NCBI GenBank assembly: GCA_945875135.1
Contig: CAMCJO010000010.1
Span: 1-16,177 of the forward strand
Direction of reading: 5' to 3'
DNA: 16,177 nt
Source: an uncultured Porphyromonas sp.
Lineage (GTDB): Bacteria; Bacteroidota; Bacteroidia; Bacteroidales; Porphyromonadaceae
Shown here: positions 9,483-16,177 of the stretch, one piece after another
How the letters are laid out: every line of letters begins with the position of its first letter
How positions within the stretch are numbered: the first letter of the stretch is position 1
Program-made: the position numbers and the translations under genes
The notes under the pieces: model-generated
What the model was told of the DNA's origin: nothing
The model's database searches: none
The model's input: only the letters and a program-made list of their open reading frames with translations

Positions 9483-9564
9483 TAGCTGAACCAGCGCAGT
9501 TTAGCTAGTTCTGGTCTAAGAAACTACGATAGACTTATCAATAAAAAAACCAACCAATACAACT

Positions 9565-9771
9565 ATGGCTAACAACAAGAGACTTTATCGCTCTCGCGAA
9601 GCGTGGATAGGTGGCGTATGTGGTGGCATTGCTGACTACTTCGGGTGGGATCCGACGATCGTACGACTCATCTACCTAATACTCACATTCACAACAGCTT
9701 TTGCGGGCATCCCCATCTACGTCCTCTTGTGGATTTTCGTTCCGCTAGAGCAGCGGCGTCGCAACTATTAA
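9565..9771 (+). CDS. PspC domain membrane protein
   Basis: 68-residue single-domain PspC protein. PspC proteins are small inner-membrane proteins linked to envelope stress; in enterobacteria PspC helps sense membrane damage, but stand-alone Bacteroidota copies are of unproven role. The signature is clear: KRLYRSREAWIGGVCGGIADYFGWDP (N-terminal 30 residues, amphipathic), then DPTIVRLIYLILTF, one or two tightly packed membrane segments at about 32-60, and a positively charged end EQRRRNY. It is followed after 21 nt by a MarR-type regulator gene and is probably first in an operon with it. Confidence 0.9.
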   Translation: MANNKRLYRSREAWIGGVCGGIADYFGWDPTIVRLIYLILTFTTAFAGIPIYVLLWIFVPLEQRRRNY

Positions 9772-9792
9772 AGGACTTTAGCACATAGTACT

Positions 9793-10461
9793 ATGAGTTA
9801 CCCATTACTACATGAGCTGCTCGACTTGGTCGAGAAGTACGAGGAGTTTCGAGGGAATGCTGAGCAGTCGATGAGCAACTTTTTGCGCTTTGCCGATCAG
9901 TCCCTTGAGCAGCAGACGAACTCCGAAGAGCCTAAGGTAGGACCACATCGTCATGCCTATCTCAATGCGATGATAGCTCGTGACATCAGCTTCGTCTACC
10001 GCTATATGCGTAGCCTCGTGCGTAAAGCAATCAAAGACACCCCCCTGCAGACCATCGATGAGTACACCTATCTCATCACACTCATGGCAAAAGGGGAGAT
10101 GACCAAGACCGAGCTCAACAACTACAACGTAATCGAAAAGACCTCCGGCAGTGAGATCATCCGTCGTCTACTCAAGGGAGGACTGATCTCCCAGACACGC
10201 AATCTACAGGATAGGCGCAGCTTACTCCTGAGCATCACTCCCAAGGGGCGAGAGGTGGTCAAGGAGCTACTACCGCACATGCAGCAGAGTAGCGATATAC
10301 TCCTACGAGACCTCTCGTGGGATCAGAAGATCTTCCTCCACTCCCTCCACGAGCAGCTCTACGAGAGCAATCACCCACTCTTTCTCACAGAGCGAGACAC
10401 TGATCTGGCAGAGCTTATAAAGAAGGTACTCATAGAGCCCTCTACGCACGCTAGCAAGTAG
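9793..10461 (+). CDS. MarR family winged-helix transcriptional regulator
   Basis: 222 residues. The middle part (about 85-160) fits a MarR winged helix: a helix-turn-helix MTKTELNNYNVIEKTSGSEIIRRLLKGGLI, then the wing with the NLQDRRSLLLSITPKG pattern (about 137-152; compare the family D-x-R...L-T-x-x-G). Residues 1-80 form an N-terminal extension longer than usual, mostly helical in appearance (HELLDLVEKYEEFRGNAEQ) with a variable QQTNSEEP linker. MarR proteins bind DNA as dimers and often respond to small lipophilic molecules. Since an acyl-CoA synthetase gene follows 41 nt later, a lipid-linked ligand is possible, but this is inference. Confidence 0.85.
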   Translation: MSYPLLHELLDLVEKYEEFRGNAEQSMSNFLRFADQSLEQQTNSEEPKVGPHRHAYLNAMIARDISFVYRYMRSLVRKAIKDTPLQTIDEYTYLITLMAKGEMTKTELNNYNVIEKTSGSEIIRRLLKGGLISQTRNLQDRRSLLLSITPKGREVVKELLPHMQQSSDILLRDLSWDQKIFLHSLHEQLYESNHPLFLTERDTDLAELIKKVLIEPSTHASK

Positions 10462-10467
10462 GTGCCA

Positions 10468-10497
10468 CCTCTAATCTCTAACCTCTAACCTCTATCC
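10468..10497. repeat. Heptamer repeat CCTCTAA, four copies
   Basis: CCTCTAA, TCTCTAA, CCTCTAA and CCTCTAT follow each other at 10468, 10475, 10482 and 10489 and fill most of the 41-nt gap before the acyl-CoA synthetase ATG. The same heptamer recurs at 15428-15448 ahead of another gene. Confidence 0.75.
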
Positions 10498-10502
10498 AGA
10501 CC

Positions 10503-12314
10503 ATGAACCATCTGAATTATCTGCTCAAGCTCTTTACCACCACTTATCGGCACAAGACCCTCCTACGCTATATGGATCGAACGCCCGAGGAGCAGTGGCA
10601 CGAGTGGAGTGGCGAGCAACTAGCCGAGCAGACTATGCTGGCGGCACAGGCACTCGTACGGGCTGGTGTACAGCCTGGCGACCGCGTGGCACTCTACTCG
10701 CAAAACATGATGGAGGGCATCATCACCGAGCTGGGACTGATGGCGATACGTGCCGTCTGCGTACCACTCTATGCCACTTGCTCGCCTGAGCAGGTCGCCT
10801 ACACCACGGAGCACGCAGGAGTCAAGCTAATCCTCGTAGGGGAGCAGTTTCAGTACAACAATGTCTACCCACTCCTAGCGACCCACCCTACGCTACAGCA
10901 GCTGGTCATACTAGACGAGCGGGTGGTGCGTGATCCTGCAGACGAGCGGAGTGAGTACTTTGAGACCTTCCTCTCGATGGGCGATGCGATGCCCTACGAG
11001 ACAGAGGTGCGGGCGCAGCTGGGTGCTGGCACAGCCGATGAGACAGCTGTCATCATCTACACCTCGGGCACTACAGGTACGCCCAAGGGAGTACAGATCA
11101 CCCATCACATGATCCTGACGCAGGTAGAGCGGCACCAGCAGCTCTTCCCGACGCTAAATGATCACGATGTCTCGGTCAACTTCCTCCCGCTGAGCCATGT
11201 CTTCGAGAAGCTCTGGGTCTACTTTTGCCTTGCCACAGCTATCAAAGTGGTCGTCGTGACCAATCCGAAGCGCATCATGGAGCTGATGCCACAGATACGC
11301 CCCACGGTGATGTGCAATGTGCCACGATACTGGGAGAAAGTCTACCAAGGCGTACAGGAGCACATCGAGCAGGCGAAGCCTGTGATGCAGCGCATCTACA
11401 GGAAGGCACTACGTGTGGGGCATAGATATCATATCGACTATCGCATCCATGGGCGCAAAGCTCCATGGGGCCTACGCATCTCCAATGCCCTCTACCGCTA
11501 CACCGTATTCTATATCCTCAAGCGTGTCCTAGGACTGGAGCGGGGACGCTTCTTCCCGACAGCGGGGGCTCCCCTCTCGAACGAGATCAACGAGTTCCTG
11601 CAGTCGGCCGGCTTTAACATTGTCGTCGGCTATGGGCTCTCCGAGTCCTCAGCCACAGTCTCTTGCTACCTGCCAGGACGCTATGTCATTGGTTCCGTCG
11701 GGGAAGTAGTACCAGGCGTAGAGGTGCGCATAGATCCCGAGACGCAAGAGATACAGTTGCGTGGCGACACCATCACACCCGGCTACTATCACAATGATGA
11801 GGCAAATGCAGCTGCCTTCACTGCTGACGGATGGTTCCGCACGGGCGATGCCGGACGGCTCGAGGGGAGTACGCTCTTCTTCACCGAGCGGATCAAAGAG
11901 CTCTACAAGACGAGCAATGGCAAGTACATCGCGCCACAGCAGGTCGAGTCGCTCCTGAGCAGCAGTCCGCTCATCGAGCAGTGCGCTGTGGTGGCCGACG
12001 AGCGCAAGTTTGTCGCAGCACTGATCTATCCGAACTACGAGCAGCTACGTCGTCGACTCCGTGAGCGTGGTCAGGAGGCACTGGCCGATCTCCCCACGGC
12101 AGACCTAGCGCAGCGTAGCGAGGTGTGCGACATGCTCCTAAGTCACATAGAGCCCCTGCAGGCGCACCTAGCGGGCTTTGAGAAGGTCAAGCGCATCGCC
12201 CTGCTTGCCGAGCCATTCTCCATCGAGGCGGGTACACTTACCCCGACGCTCAAGCTGAAGCGCAAAGCGATCCTCGAGCAGTACGCCGAGCTGATCGAAA
12301 AGCTGTACCTTTGA
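10503..12314 (+). CDS. Long-chain fatty acid-CoA ligase (AMP-forming)
   Basis: ANL-superfamily enzyme that activates a fatty acid with ATP to acyl-AMP and then acyl-CoA. It is 603 residues, matching the Faa1/COG1022 group. Motifs are the P-loop YTSGTTGTPKGVQITH (186-201), NFLPLSHVFEK (226-236) typical of long-chain enzymes, the A5 motif VGYGLSESS (375-383), GWFRTGDAG (443-451), KTSNGKYIAPQQVE (469-482), and a C-terminal PTLKLKRKAI holding the catalytic lysine region (about 585-594). It is cytoplasmic or membrane-associated. It follows pspC and the MarR gene in the same direction, with a heptamer repeat in the gap. Chain-length preference cannot be read from the sequence. Confidence 0.93.
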   Translation: MNHLNYLLKLFTTTYRHKTLLRYMDRTPEEQWHEWSGEQLAEQTMLAAQALVRAGVQPGDRVALYSQNMMEGIITELGLMAIRAVCVPLYATCSPEQVAYTTEHAGVKLILVGEQFQYNNVYPLLATHPTLQQLVILDERVVRDPADERSEYFETFLSMGDAMPYETEVRAQLGAGTADETAVIIYTSGTTGTPKGVQITHHMILTQVERHQQLFPTLNDHDVSVNFLPLSHVFEKLWVYFCLATAIKVVVVTNPKRIMELMPQIRPTVMCNVPRYWEKVYQGVQEHIEQAKPVMQRIYRKALRVGHRYHIDYRIHGRKAPWGLRISNALYRYTVFYILKRVLGLERGRFFPTAGAPLSNEINEFLQSAGFNIVVGYGLSESSATVSCYLPGRYVIGSVGEVVPGVEVRIDPETQEIQLRGDTITPGYYHNDEANAAAFTADGWFRTGDAGRLEGSTLFFTERIKELYKTSNGKYIAPQQVESLLSSSPLIEQCAVVADERKFVAALIYPNYEQLRRRLRERGQEALADLPTADLAQRSEVCDMLLSHIEPLQAHLAGFEKVKRIALLAEPFSIEAGTLTPTLKLKRKAILEQYAELIEKLYL

Positions 12315-12339
12315 CCCTCCATTTCACACAATACATCAA

Positions 12340-12373
12340 AGAGCGCACGCCACAGCATCGTGGTATACGCTCT
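12340..12373 (+). other. Hairpin in the acyl-CoA synthetase-prfB gap
   Basis: Arms AGAGCG (12340-12345) and CGCTCT (12368-12373) pair, with an inner stem GCCAC/GTGGT (12349-12353 with 12360-12364) closing a 6-nt loop. It ends 19 nt before the prfB ATG and has no U-run after it. It could end the upstream message, or be a structured prfB leader. Confidence 0.45.
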
Positions 12374-12392
12374 CTAGACAACACTATATATT

Positions 12393-13515
12393 ATGATAAC
12401 ACAGGACCAACTAGCAGAGCTGTTGGAGCGCACGAAGGCGCTGGGGAGGTATCTTTGACATCGACCAGCGACGTGTCCAACTAGAAGAAGAGGAGCTCCG
12501 GACACAAGCTCCAGACTTTTGGGATGATGTGCCACGCGCCCAGCAGCAGATGCGACGTGTGGGCGAGATACGCTCATGGATCGAGGCTTTTGAGGCTGTC
12601 GATGCCGCAACGCAAGAGGTGGCTCTGGCGTATGATTTTTACAAAGAGGAGGCCATCGAAGAGCAAGATGTGGACGATGCCTACGCACGTGCCATCAAGC
12701 TGGTCGAAGACCTCGAGCTGCGCAATATGCTGAGCGCTGAGGAGGATCGCCTAGGGACTGTCCTCAAGATCAACGCGGGTGCGGGTGGCACCGAGAGCCA
12801 GGACTGGGCCTCTATGCTGGTGCGTATGTACCAGCGCTGGGCAGAGCGGTCGGGCTACAAGGTGACCATCACCAACTGGCAGGACGGTGACGATGCCGGC
12901 ATCAAGACGGTCACCATGCAGATCGAGGGCGAGCTGGCTTACGGCTTCCTCAAGAGTGAAAACGGCGTGCACCGCCTCGTACGCGTCTCTCCCTATAATG
13001 CACAAGGCAAGCGAATGACCTCCTTTGCCTCAGTCTTTGTTGTACCCCTCGTAGACGACACGATAGAGGTCGAGGTGAACCCCGGCTTGCTCTCGTGGGA
13101 TACCTTCCGCTCTAGTGGGGCTGGCGGGCAGAATGTCAACAAAGTAGAGACGGGCGTACGCCTACACTACCAGTACACCGACCCCGACACGGGCGAGACG
13201 GAGGAGATCGTGATCGAAAACACTGAGACGCGCTCCCAGATGGACAATCGTGAGAACGCTCTGCGCCTCCTGCGCTCGCAGCTCTACGACAAGGAGCTGG
13301 AGCGTCGTCGTGCTGCCCAGAGCGAGGTCGAGGCAAATAAGAAGAAGATCGAGTGGGGCTCCCAGATACGTAGCTACGTCTTCGATGATCGTCGTGTCAA
13401 GGATCACCGTACCAACTATCAGACTTCCGATGTCAACGGAGTGATGGATGGCGATCTAGATGCTTTCATCAAGGCTTACCTGATGCAGACGGGAGCTGGT
13501 ACAACTAATGAATAA
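12393..13515 (+). CDS. prfB: Peptide chain release factor 2, with +1 programmed frameshift
   Basis: RF2 ends translation at UGA and UAA on the ribosome. The gene starts at ATG 12393 and reads 21 codons (MITQDQLAELLERTKALGRYL) to an in-frame TGA at 12456-12458. A +1 shift at CTT continues at GAC (12457) as DIDQRRVQLEEEE and on to the TAA at 13513. The full product is 373 residues (21 + 352), close to E. coli RF2 (365). Landmarks are INAGAGGTESQDWASML, the catalytic GGQ (244-246) in SSGAGGQNVNK, and a stop-codon recognition tripeptide SPY (199-201) where E. coli has SPF. An annotation that begins at ATG 12529 would lose the first 45 residues. The next gene, topB, starts 10 nt after the stop. 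Confidence 0.97.
12442..12459 (+). promoter_or_regulatory. prfB +1 frameshift signal
   Basis: The stretch GGGGAGGTATCTTTGAC has all parts of the classic RF2 site: an internal Shine-Dalgarno-like GGGGAGG, one codon (TAT) as spacer, the slippery CTT (12453-12455), the TGA stop (12456-12458) and a C after it, a poor termination context. In E. coli, low RF2 slows termination here and raises frameshifting, giving negative feedback; the same logic is expected here. Notably the signal keeps a purine-rich anti-SD match in a genome where start codons seldom have one. Confidence 0.95.
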
Positions 13516-13525
13516 GTGATCCACT

Positions 13526-15355
13526 ATGATCGTCTGCATCGCTGAGAAACCGTCCGTAGCGCGTGACATAGCCAAGATACTCGGAGCCACTACGGCTCGC
13601 TCGGGTTATATCGAGGGCAATGGCTATGCGGTCACCTGGACCTATGGTCACCTCTGCACGCTCAAGGAGCCGGAAGACTACCAGACCAGTTGGCAGGGAT
13701 GGCGGCTTGCTTCGCTACCGATGATTCCAGAGCGCTTTGGCATCAAGCTAATCAAGGAGGAGCACATCGAGCGGCAGTTTGCCATTATCCAAGAGTTGGT
13801 CTCACAAGCCGAGCGTGTGATCAACTGCGGTGATGCGGGCCAAGAGGGCGAGCTCATACAGCGCTGGGTGCTCCAACTAGCGGGTTGCACCTGCCCCGTG
13901 GAGCGTCTCTGGATCTCCTCGCTGACGGACCAATCGATCCGCGAGGGCTTTGCCAACTTGCGCCCCAGCAAAGAGCTAGACACGCTCTACTACGCTGGCT
14001 TGGCGCGAGCCATCGGCGACTGGCTCCTAGGGATCAACGGGACACGTCTCTACACCCTCACAGATCGCTATGGCGGTCGGCAGCGAGGCGTTCGCTCGGT
14101 AGGTCGTGTGCAGACCCCGACACTGGCACTGGTCGTTGACAGACAGGCGGAGATCGAGAGCTTCGTACCGGTCACCACTTACGAGATGCAGACCACTTAC
14201 CGGGGGACGCTCTTTAGGGCAGACACAACGCAAGAGGTCGAGGTGACCTTTGCTGAGCGGCAGCAGGTCGAGGAGCTGATCGAGCGAATCGGTAAGGAGC
14301 CACTCGTTGTGCAGGCGGTCGAGCAGAAGAAGTCGACGGAGTACCCGCCACGACTCTTCGACCTCACCTCCCTGCAGGTGGAGGCAAATAAGAAGTTTGG
14401 CTACACGGCTGAGCAGACGCTCCGGCTCATACAGTCTCTCTACGAGAAGAAGGTGACCACCTACCCTCGTGTCGACACCACCTTCCTACCCGAAGACCAA
14501 TACCCTAAGGTGGGAGAGACACTCCAAGGCATCGCGCGGCATGCGGCTCTCGGGGGCTTCATCGCACCGCTACTGAGCAGTGGCAAGCCACTGAAAAAGA
14601 GCAAGAAGGTCTTTGACAATAAGAAGATCACCGACCACCATGCGATCATCCCGACAGGACAGCTGAGCAGCGGACTCACACCCGATGAGGAGCAGATCTA
14701 CCTCCTCGTGGCACTGCGCTACATAGCCGCCTTCTATCCCGATGCTAAGGTCTCGACGACCACCGTACGCGCTACCGTCGAGGAGTACCCGCTACGCGCC
14801 TCAGGCAAGACGATACTCGTGGAGGGATGGCGTGAGGTACTCAAGCCCGACAGTGGTAAGGAGGGAGACGACACCACAGAGGGAGGTAAAGACAAGGAGA
14901 AGGACAAGGAGCAGACACTCCCCCCCTTTAAGGAGGGCGAGTCGGGACCGCACGAGCCTTCGATACGTGAGAGCACCTCTACGCCACCCCGCTACTACAC
15001 CGAGGCGACGCTCCTACGTGCTATGGAGACGGCAGGCAAGGGAGTCGAGGATGAGGAACTACGAGATGCACTTAAGATGAACGGCATCGGTCGCCCCTCC
15101 ACACGCGCTGCTATCATCGAGACGCTCTTCAAGCGAGGCTACATAGTTCGCGAGGGCAAGTCGCTACGCGCCACACCGGCCGGCATACAGCTGATCGAGT
15201 CGATACAAGATCCTCTGCTCAAGAGTGCCGAGCTGACGGGGCGCTGGGAGCTCAAGCTACGACAGATAGAGAGTCGGGAGTACGACCCAGGGCAGTTTCT
15301 CAACGAACTCAAAGCACAGGTCTCCACGCTCGTTTCTGAGGTGCGAGGCTTCTAA
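13526..15355 (+). CDS. topB: DNA topoisomerase III (type IA)
   Basis: Type IA topoisomerase that passes single strands, mainly to resolve recombination and replication intermediates. It is 609 residues. It starts with the Toprim domain MIVCIAEKPSVARDIAKILG (E7), then CGDAGQEGELIQRW (101-114). The core ends in the active-site segment TTYPRVDTTFLPED with catalytic Y313. Further features are VGRVQTPTL (192-200), SLQVEANKKFGYT, ITDHHAIIPT and NGIGRPSTRAAIIETL near the C-terminus. Between them lies a charged, low-complexity insert of Gly, Lys, Asp and Glu (about 445-490). No zinc-finger tail is present, as in other TopB. In the Toprim acidic triad the usual second Asp (D-x-D-x-E) is Gly (D103-A-G-Q-E107). 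It follows prfB by 10 nt. Confidence 0.94.
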   Translation: MIVCIAEKPSVARDIAKILGATTARSGYIEGNGYAVTWTYGHLCTLKEPEDYQTSWQGWRLASLPMIPERFGIKLIKEEHIERQFAIIQELVSQAERVINCGDAGQEGELIQRWVLQLAGCTCPVERLWISSLTDQSIREGFANLRPSKELDTLYYAGLARAIGDWLLGINGTRLYTLTDRYGGRQRGVRSVGRVQTPTLALVVDRQAEIESFVPVTTYEMQTTYRGTLFRADTTQEVEVTFAERQQVEELIERIGKEPLVVQAVEQKKSTEYPPRLFDLTSLQVEANKKFGYTAEQTLRLIQSLYEKKVTTYPRVDTTFLPEDQYPKVGETLQGIARHAALGGFIAPLLSSGKPLKKSKKVFDNKKITDHHAIIPTGQLSSGLTPDEEQIYLLVALRYIAAFYPDAKVSTTTVRATVEEYPLRASGKTILVEGWREVLKPDSGKEGDDTTEGGKDKEKDKEQTLPPFKEGESGPHEPSIRESTSTPPRYYTEATLLRAMETAGKGVEDEELRDALKMNGIGRPSTRAAIIETLFKRGYIVREGKSLRATPAGIQLIESIQDPLLKSAELTGRWELKLRQIESREYDPGQFLNELKAQVSTLVSEVRGF

Positions 15356-15360
15356 CTAAA

Positions 15361-15418
15361 GTCTCTAGCGTCTCTAACGTCACTAGTACTAGTGTTCCTA
15401 GTGGCACTAGAGACCCTA
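15361..15418. repeat. CTAG-rich palindromic stretch after topB
   Basis: Contains outer arms GTCTCTAG (15361-15368) and CTAGAGAC (15407-15414), and inside them a perfect 14-bp palindrome CACTAGTACTAGTG (15381-15394). CTAG occurs six times in 58 bp. It begins 5 nt after the topB stop and could fold at the 3' end of the prfB-topB message, but no T-run follows. Confidence 0.6.
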
Positions 15419-15427
15419 GGGAAGCCC

Positions 15428-15448
15428 CTTCTAACCTCTAACCTCTAA
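15428..15448. repeat. Heptamer repeat CCTCTAA, three copies
   Basis: CTTCTAA, CCTCTAA and CCTCTAA at 15428, 15435 and 15442, the same unit as at 10468-10497. It ends 20 nt before the -7 box of the S41 protease gene. Confidence 0.7.
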
Positions 15449-15468
15449 CGAGGTATCTACTTATTCCG

Positions 15469-15476
15469 TATCTTTG
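15469..15476 (+). promoter_or_regulatory. Predicted promoter of the S41 protease gene, -7 box TATCTTTG
   Basis: TATCTTTG in context CCGTATCTTTGTAGC, nearly the same as the tnaA and recR promoters. It lies 21 nt before the ATG at 15498. A -33 box is not obvious. Confidence 0.6.
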
Positions 15477-15497
15477 TAGCAATGTCGTGAATATCGC

Positions 15498-16177
15498 ATG
15501 AAACAACTCCCCAACACCCTACTCACGCTACTCCTCCTCAGCGTCCTAGCATGGACCCCGACGAGGCTGTCGGCTCAAGAGAACTCTACGTCACGCTCTG
15601 CGAATGACTTTACCACCACCATGGCAGTGATGGGGAGCGTACTGAGCAACGTGCGCAACTTCTTTGTGGACACGGTCGACCTGACCACGCTCTACGACGG
15701 AGCGCTCACCTACATGCTACAACAACTGGATCCCTACACGGTTTATTTCAACAAAGAGGAGACCCAAGCCTTTGAAGAGAGTACGACAGGGCTGTACGGA
15801 GGTATCGGAGCGATCCTACGACAGCATCAAGACTCGGTCGTCGTCATTGGCTCGCTCATGCAGGGCAAAGCGGCCGACAAAGCGGGGCTACGCCCTGCCG
15901 ACATCATCTGGCGCATCAACGGCAAGGACTTCTCTCACACGAAGGTAGTCAATGTACGCAACGAGCTACGTGGCGAGCCGGGTACACCGATCACGCTCGT
16001 GGTGCGTCGTCCTGGGTATGCGCAGGATTCGCTGACGGTCATCTTCGATCGTGAGCGCATCGACCTAAGCCCCATATCTTACACAGAGCTCCTCGCTGGT
16101 CGTATAGGCTTTATCTCGGTAAACACCTTCTCCACGACTACCAGTCAGGAGTTTCTCAAGGCTTACGACCGCCTGCA
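15498..16177 (+). CDS. S41 family C-terminal processing peptidase, partial (5' part)
   Basis: Reads open through the window edge for 226 whole codons. Residues 1-26 form a signal peptide: MKQLPN, a leucine-rich core, then a likely signal peptidase I site after RLSA, before QENST. A helical N-terminal region follows with LQQLDPYTVYFNKEE (about 74-88), typical of CtpA/tail-specific proteases. Then comes a PDZ domain from about residue 97 (TGLYGGIGA, GKAADKAGLRPADIIWRINGKD, LRGEPGTPITLVVRR), and the start of the protease core with GRIGFISVNTF. The catalytic Ser and Lys lie beyond the window. Such enzymes cut proteins in the periplasm. The start is supported by the promoter at 15469 and the signal peptide. 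Confidence 0.9.
   Translation, partial: MKQLPNTLLTLLLLSVLAWTPTRLSAQENSTSRSANDFTTTMAVMGSVLSNVRNFFVDTVDLTTLYDGALTYMLQQLDPYTVYFNKEETQAFEESTTGLYGGIGAILRQHQDSVVVIGSLMQGKAADKAGLRPADIIWRINGKDFSHTKVVNVRNELRGEPGTPITLVVRRPGYAQDSLTVIFDRERIDLSPISYTELLAGRIGFISVNTFSTTTSQEFLKAYDRL

Noticed and set aside
9100..9508. Two overlapping frames of 104 and 102 codons between hup and pspC
   Set aside because: They cover the hup promoter and a 22-bp palindromic array in two frames at once. The repeat period is not a multiple of three and the peptides look like nothing I recognise.
12450..12457. TATCTTTG inside prfB as a promoter -7 box
   Set aside because: The match is part of the frameshift site TAT CTT TGA and is explained by that. 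No gene starts just downstream.
12393..12529. prfB as a pseudogene, or starting at the ATG at 12529
   Set aside because: The in-frame TGA has the full RF2 frameshift context, and the upstream codons encode the expected RF2 N-terminus. This is regulation, not decay.
14388..14950. Possible fusion or frameshift in topB at the charged insert
   Set aside because: The frame stays open and the conserved C-terminal block NGIGRPSTRAAI follows, so it is a low-complexity linker inside one enzyme.
10468..15448. Telomere-like repeat from eukaryotic contamination
   Set aside because: CCTCTAA resembles CCCTAA units, but only three or four copies occur, between clear bacterial genes.

Overview
The window looks like chromosomal DNA of a Bacteroidota species, most probably an indole-positive Porphyromonas of the asaccharolytica/uenonis type. 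The evidence is a tryptophanase gene, Bacteroidota-style -7 promoter boxes (TAnnTTTG) in front of several genes, few Shine-Dalgarno sequences, and housekeeping proteins of the expected Bacteroidota type. The species name is an inference from recall, not from a search. Every gene is on the + strand except the small HU gene.

Layout: 1-305 holds a cluster of palindromic, REP/MITE-like repeats ending in a promoter. 306-1685 is tryptophanase (tnaA). 1686-1956 holds a hairpin, further copies of the same repeat family (one inverted) and the recR promoter. 1957-4620 is a recR-ligA pair. 4620-6945 is a type II restriction-modification pair, a C5-cytosine methyltransferase and an HpaII-like endonuclease. 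It is fitted without spacers between ligA and a MATE transporter gene (6947-8305). 8306-8653 holds a 22-bp tandem array and a strong intrinsic terminator. 8654-8926 (-) is HU. 8927-9564 carries the HU promoter, a second, degenerate array with 22-bp periodicity, and the pspC promoter. 9565-12314 is pspC, a MarR-type regulator and a long-chain acyl-CoA synthetase. 12393-13515 is prfB with its +1 programmed frameshift, followed closely by topB (13526-15355). The window ends inside an S41-family (CtpA-like) exported protease that starts at 15498.

How the parts relate: recR, ligA and topB are DNA repair and topology genes, and HU is the nucleoid protein. The restriction-modification pair is lower in G+C to the eye, lacks CCGG (its predicted recognition site) in my scan, and looks like an acquired cassette now transcribed with its neighbours. 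PspC, MarR and the acyl-CoA synthetase are co-directional and close (20 and 41 nt apart), which suggests a small envelope/lipid-related operon. prfB autoregulates through an in-frame UGA that release factor 2 itself reads.

I did not find a clearly new multi-gene system. The least explained content is the non-coding DNA: 51-bp palindromic elements flanking tnaA, two 22-bp-period arrays on either side of HU, a CCTCTAA heptamer repeat ahead of two genes, and a CTAG-rich palindromic stretch after topB.
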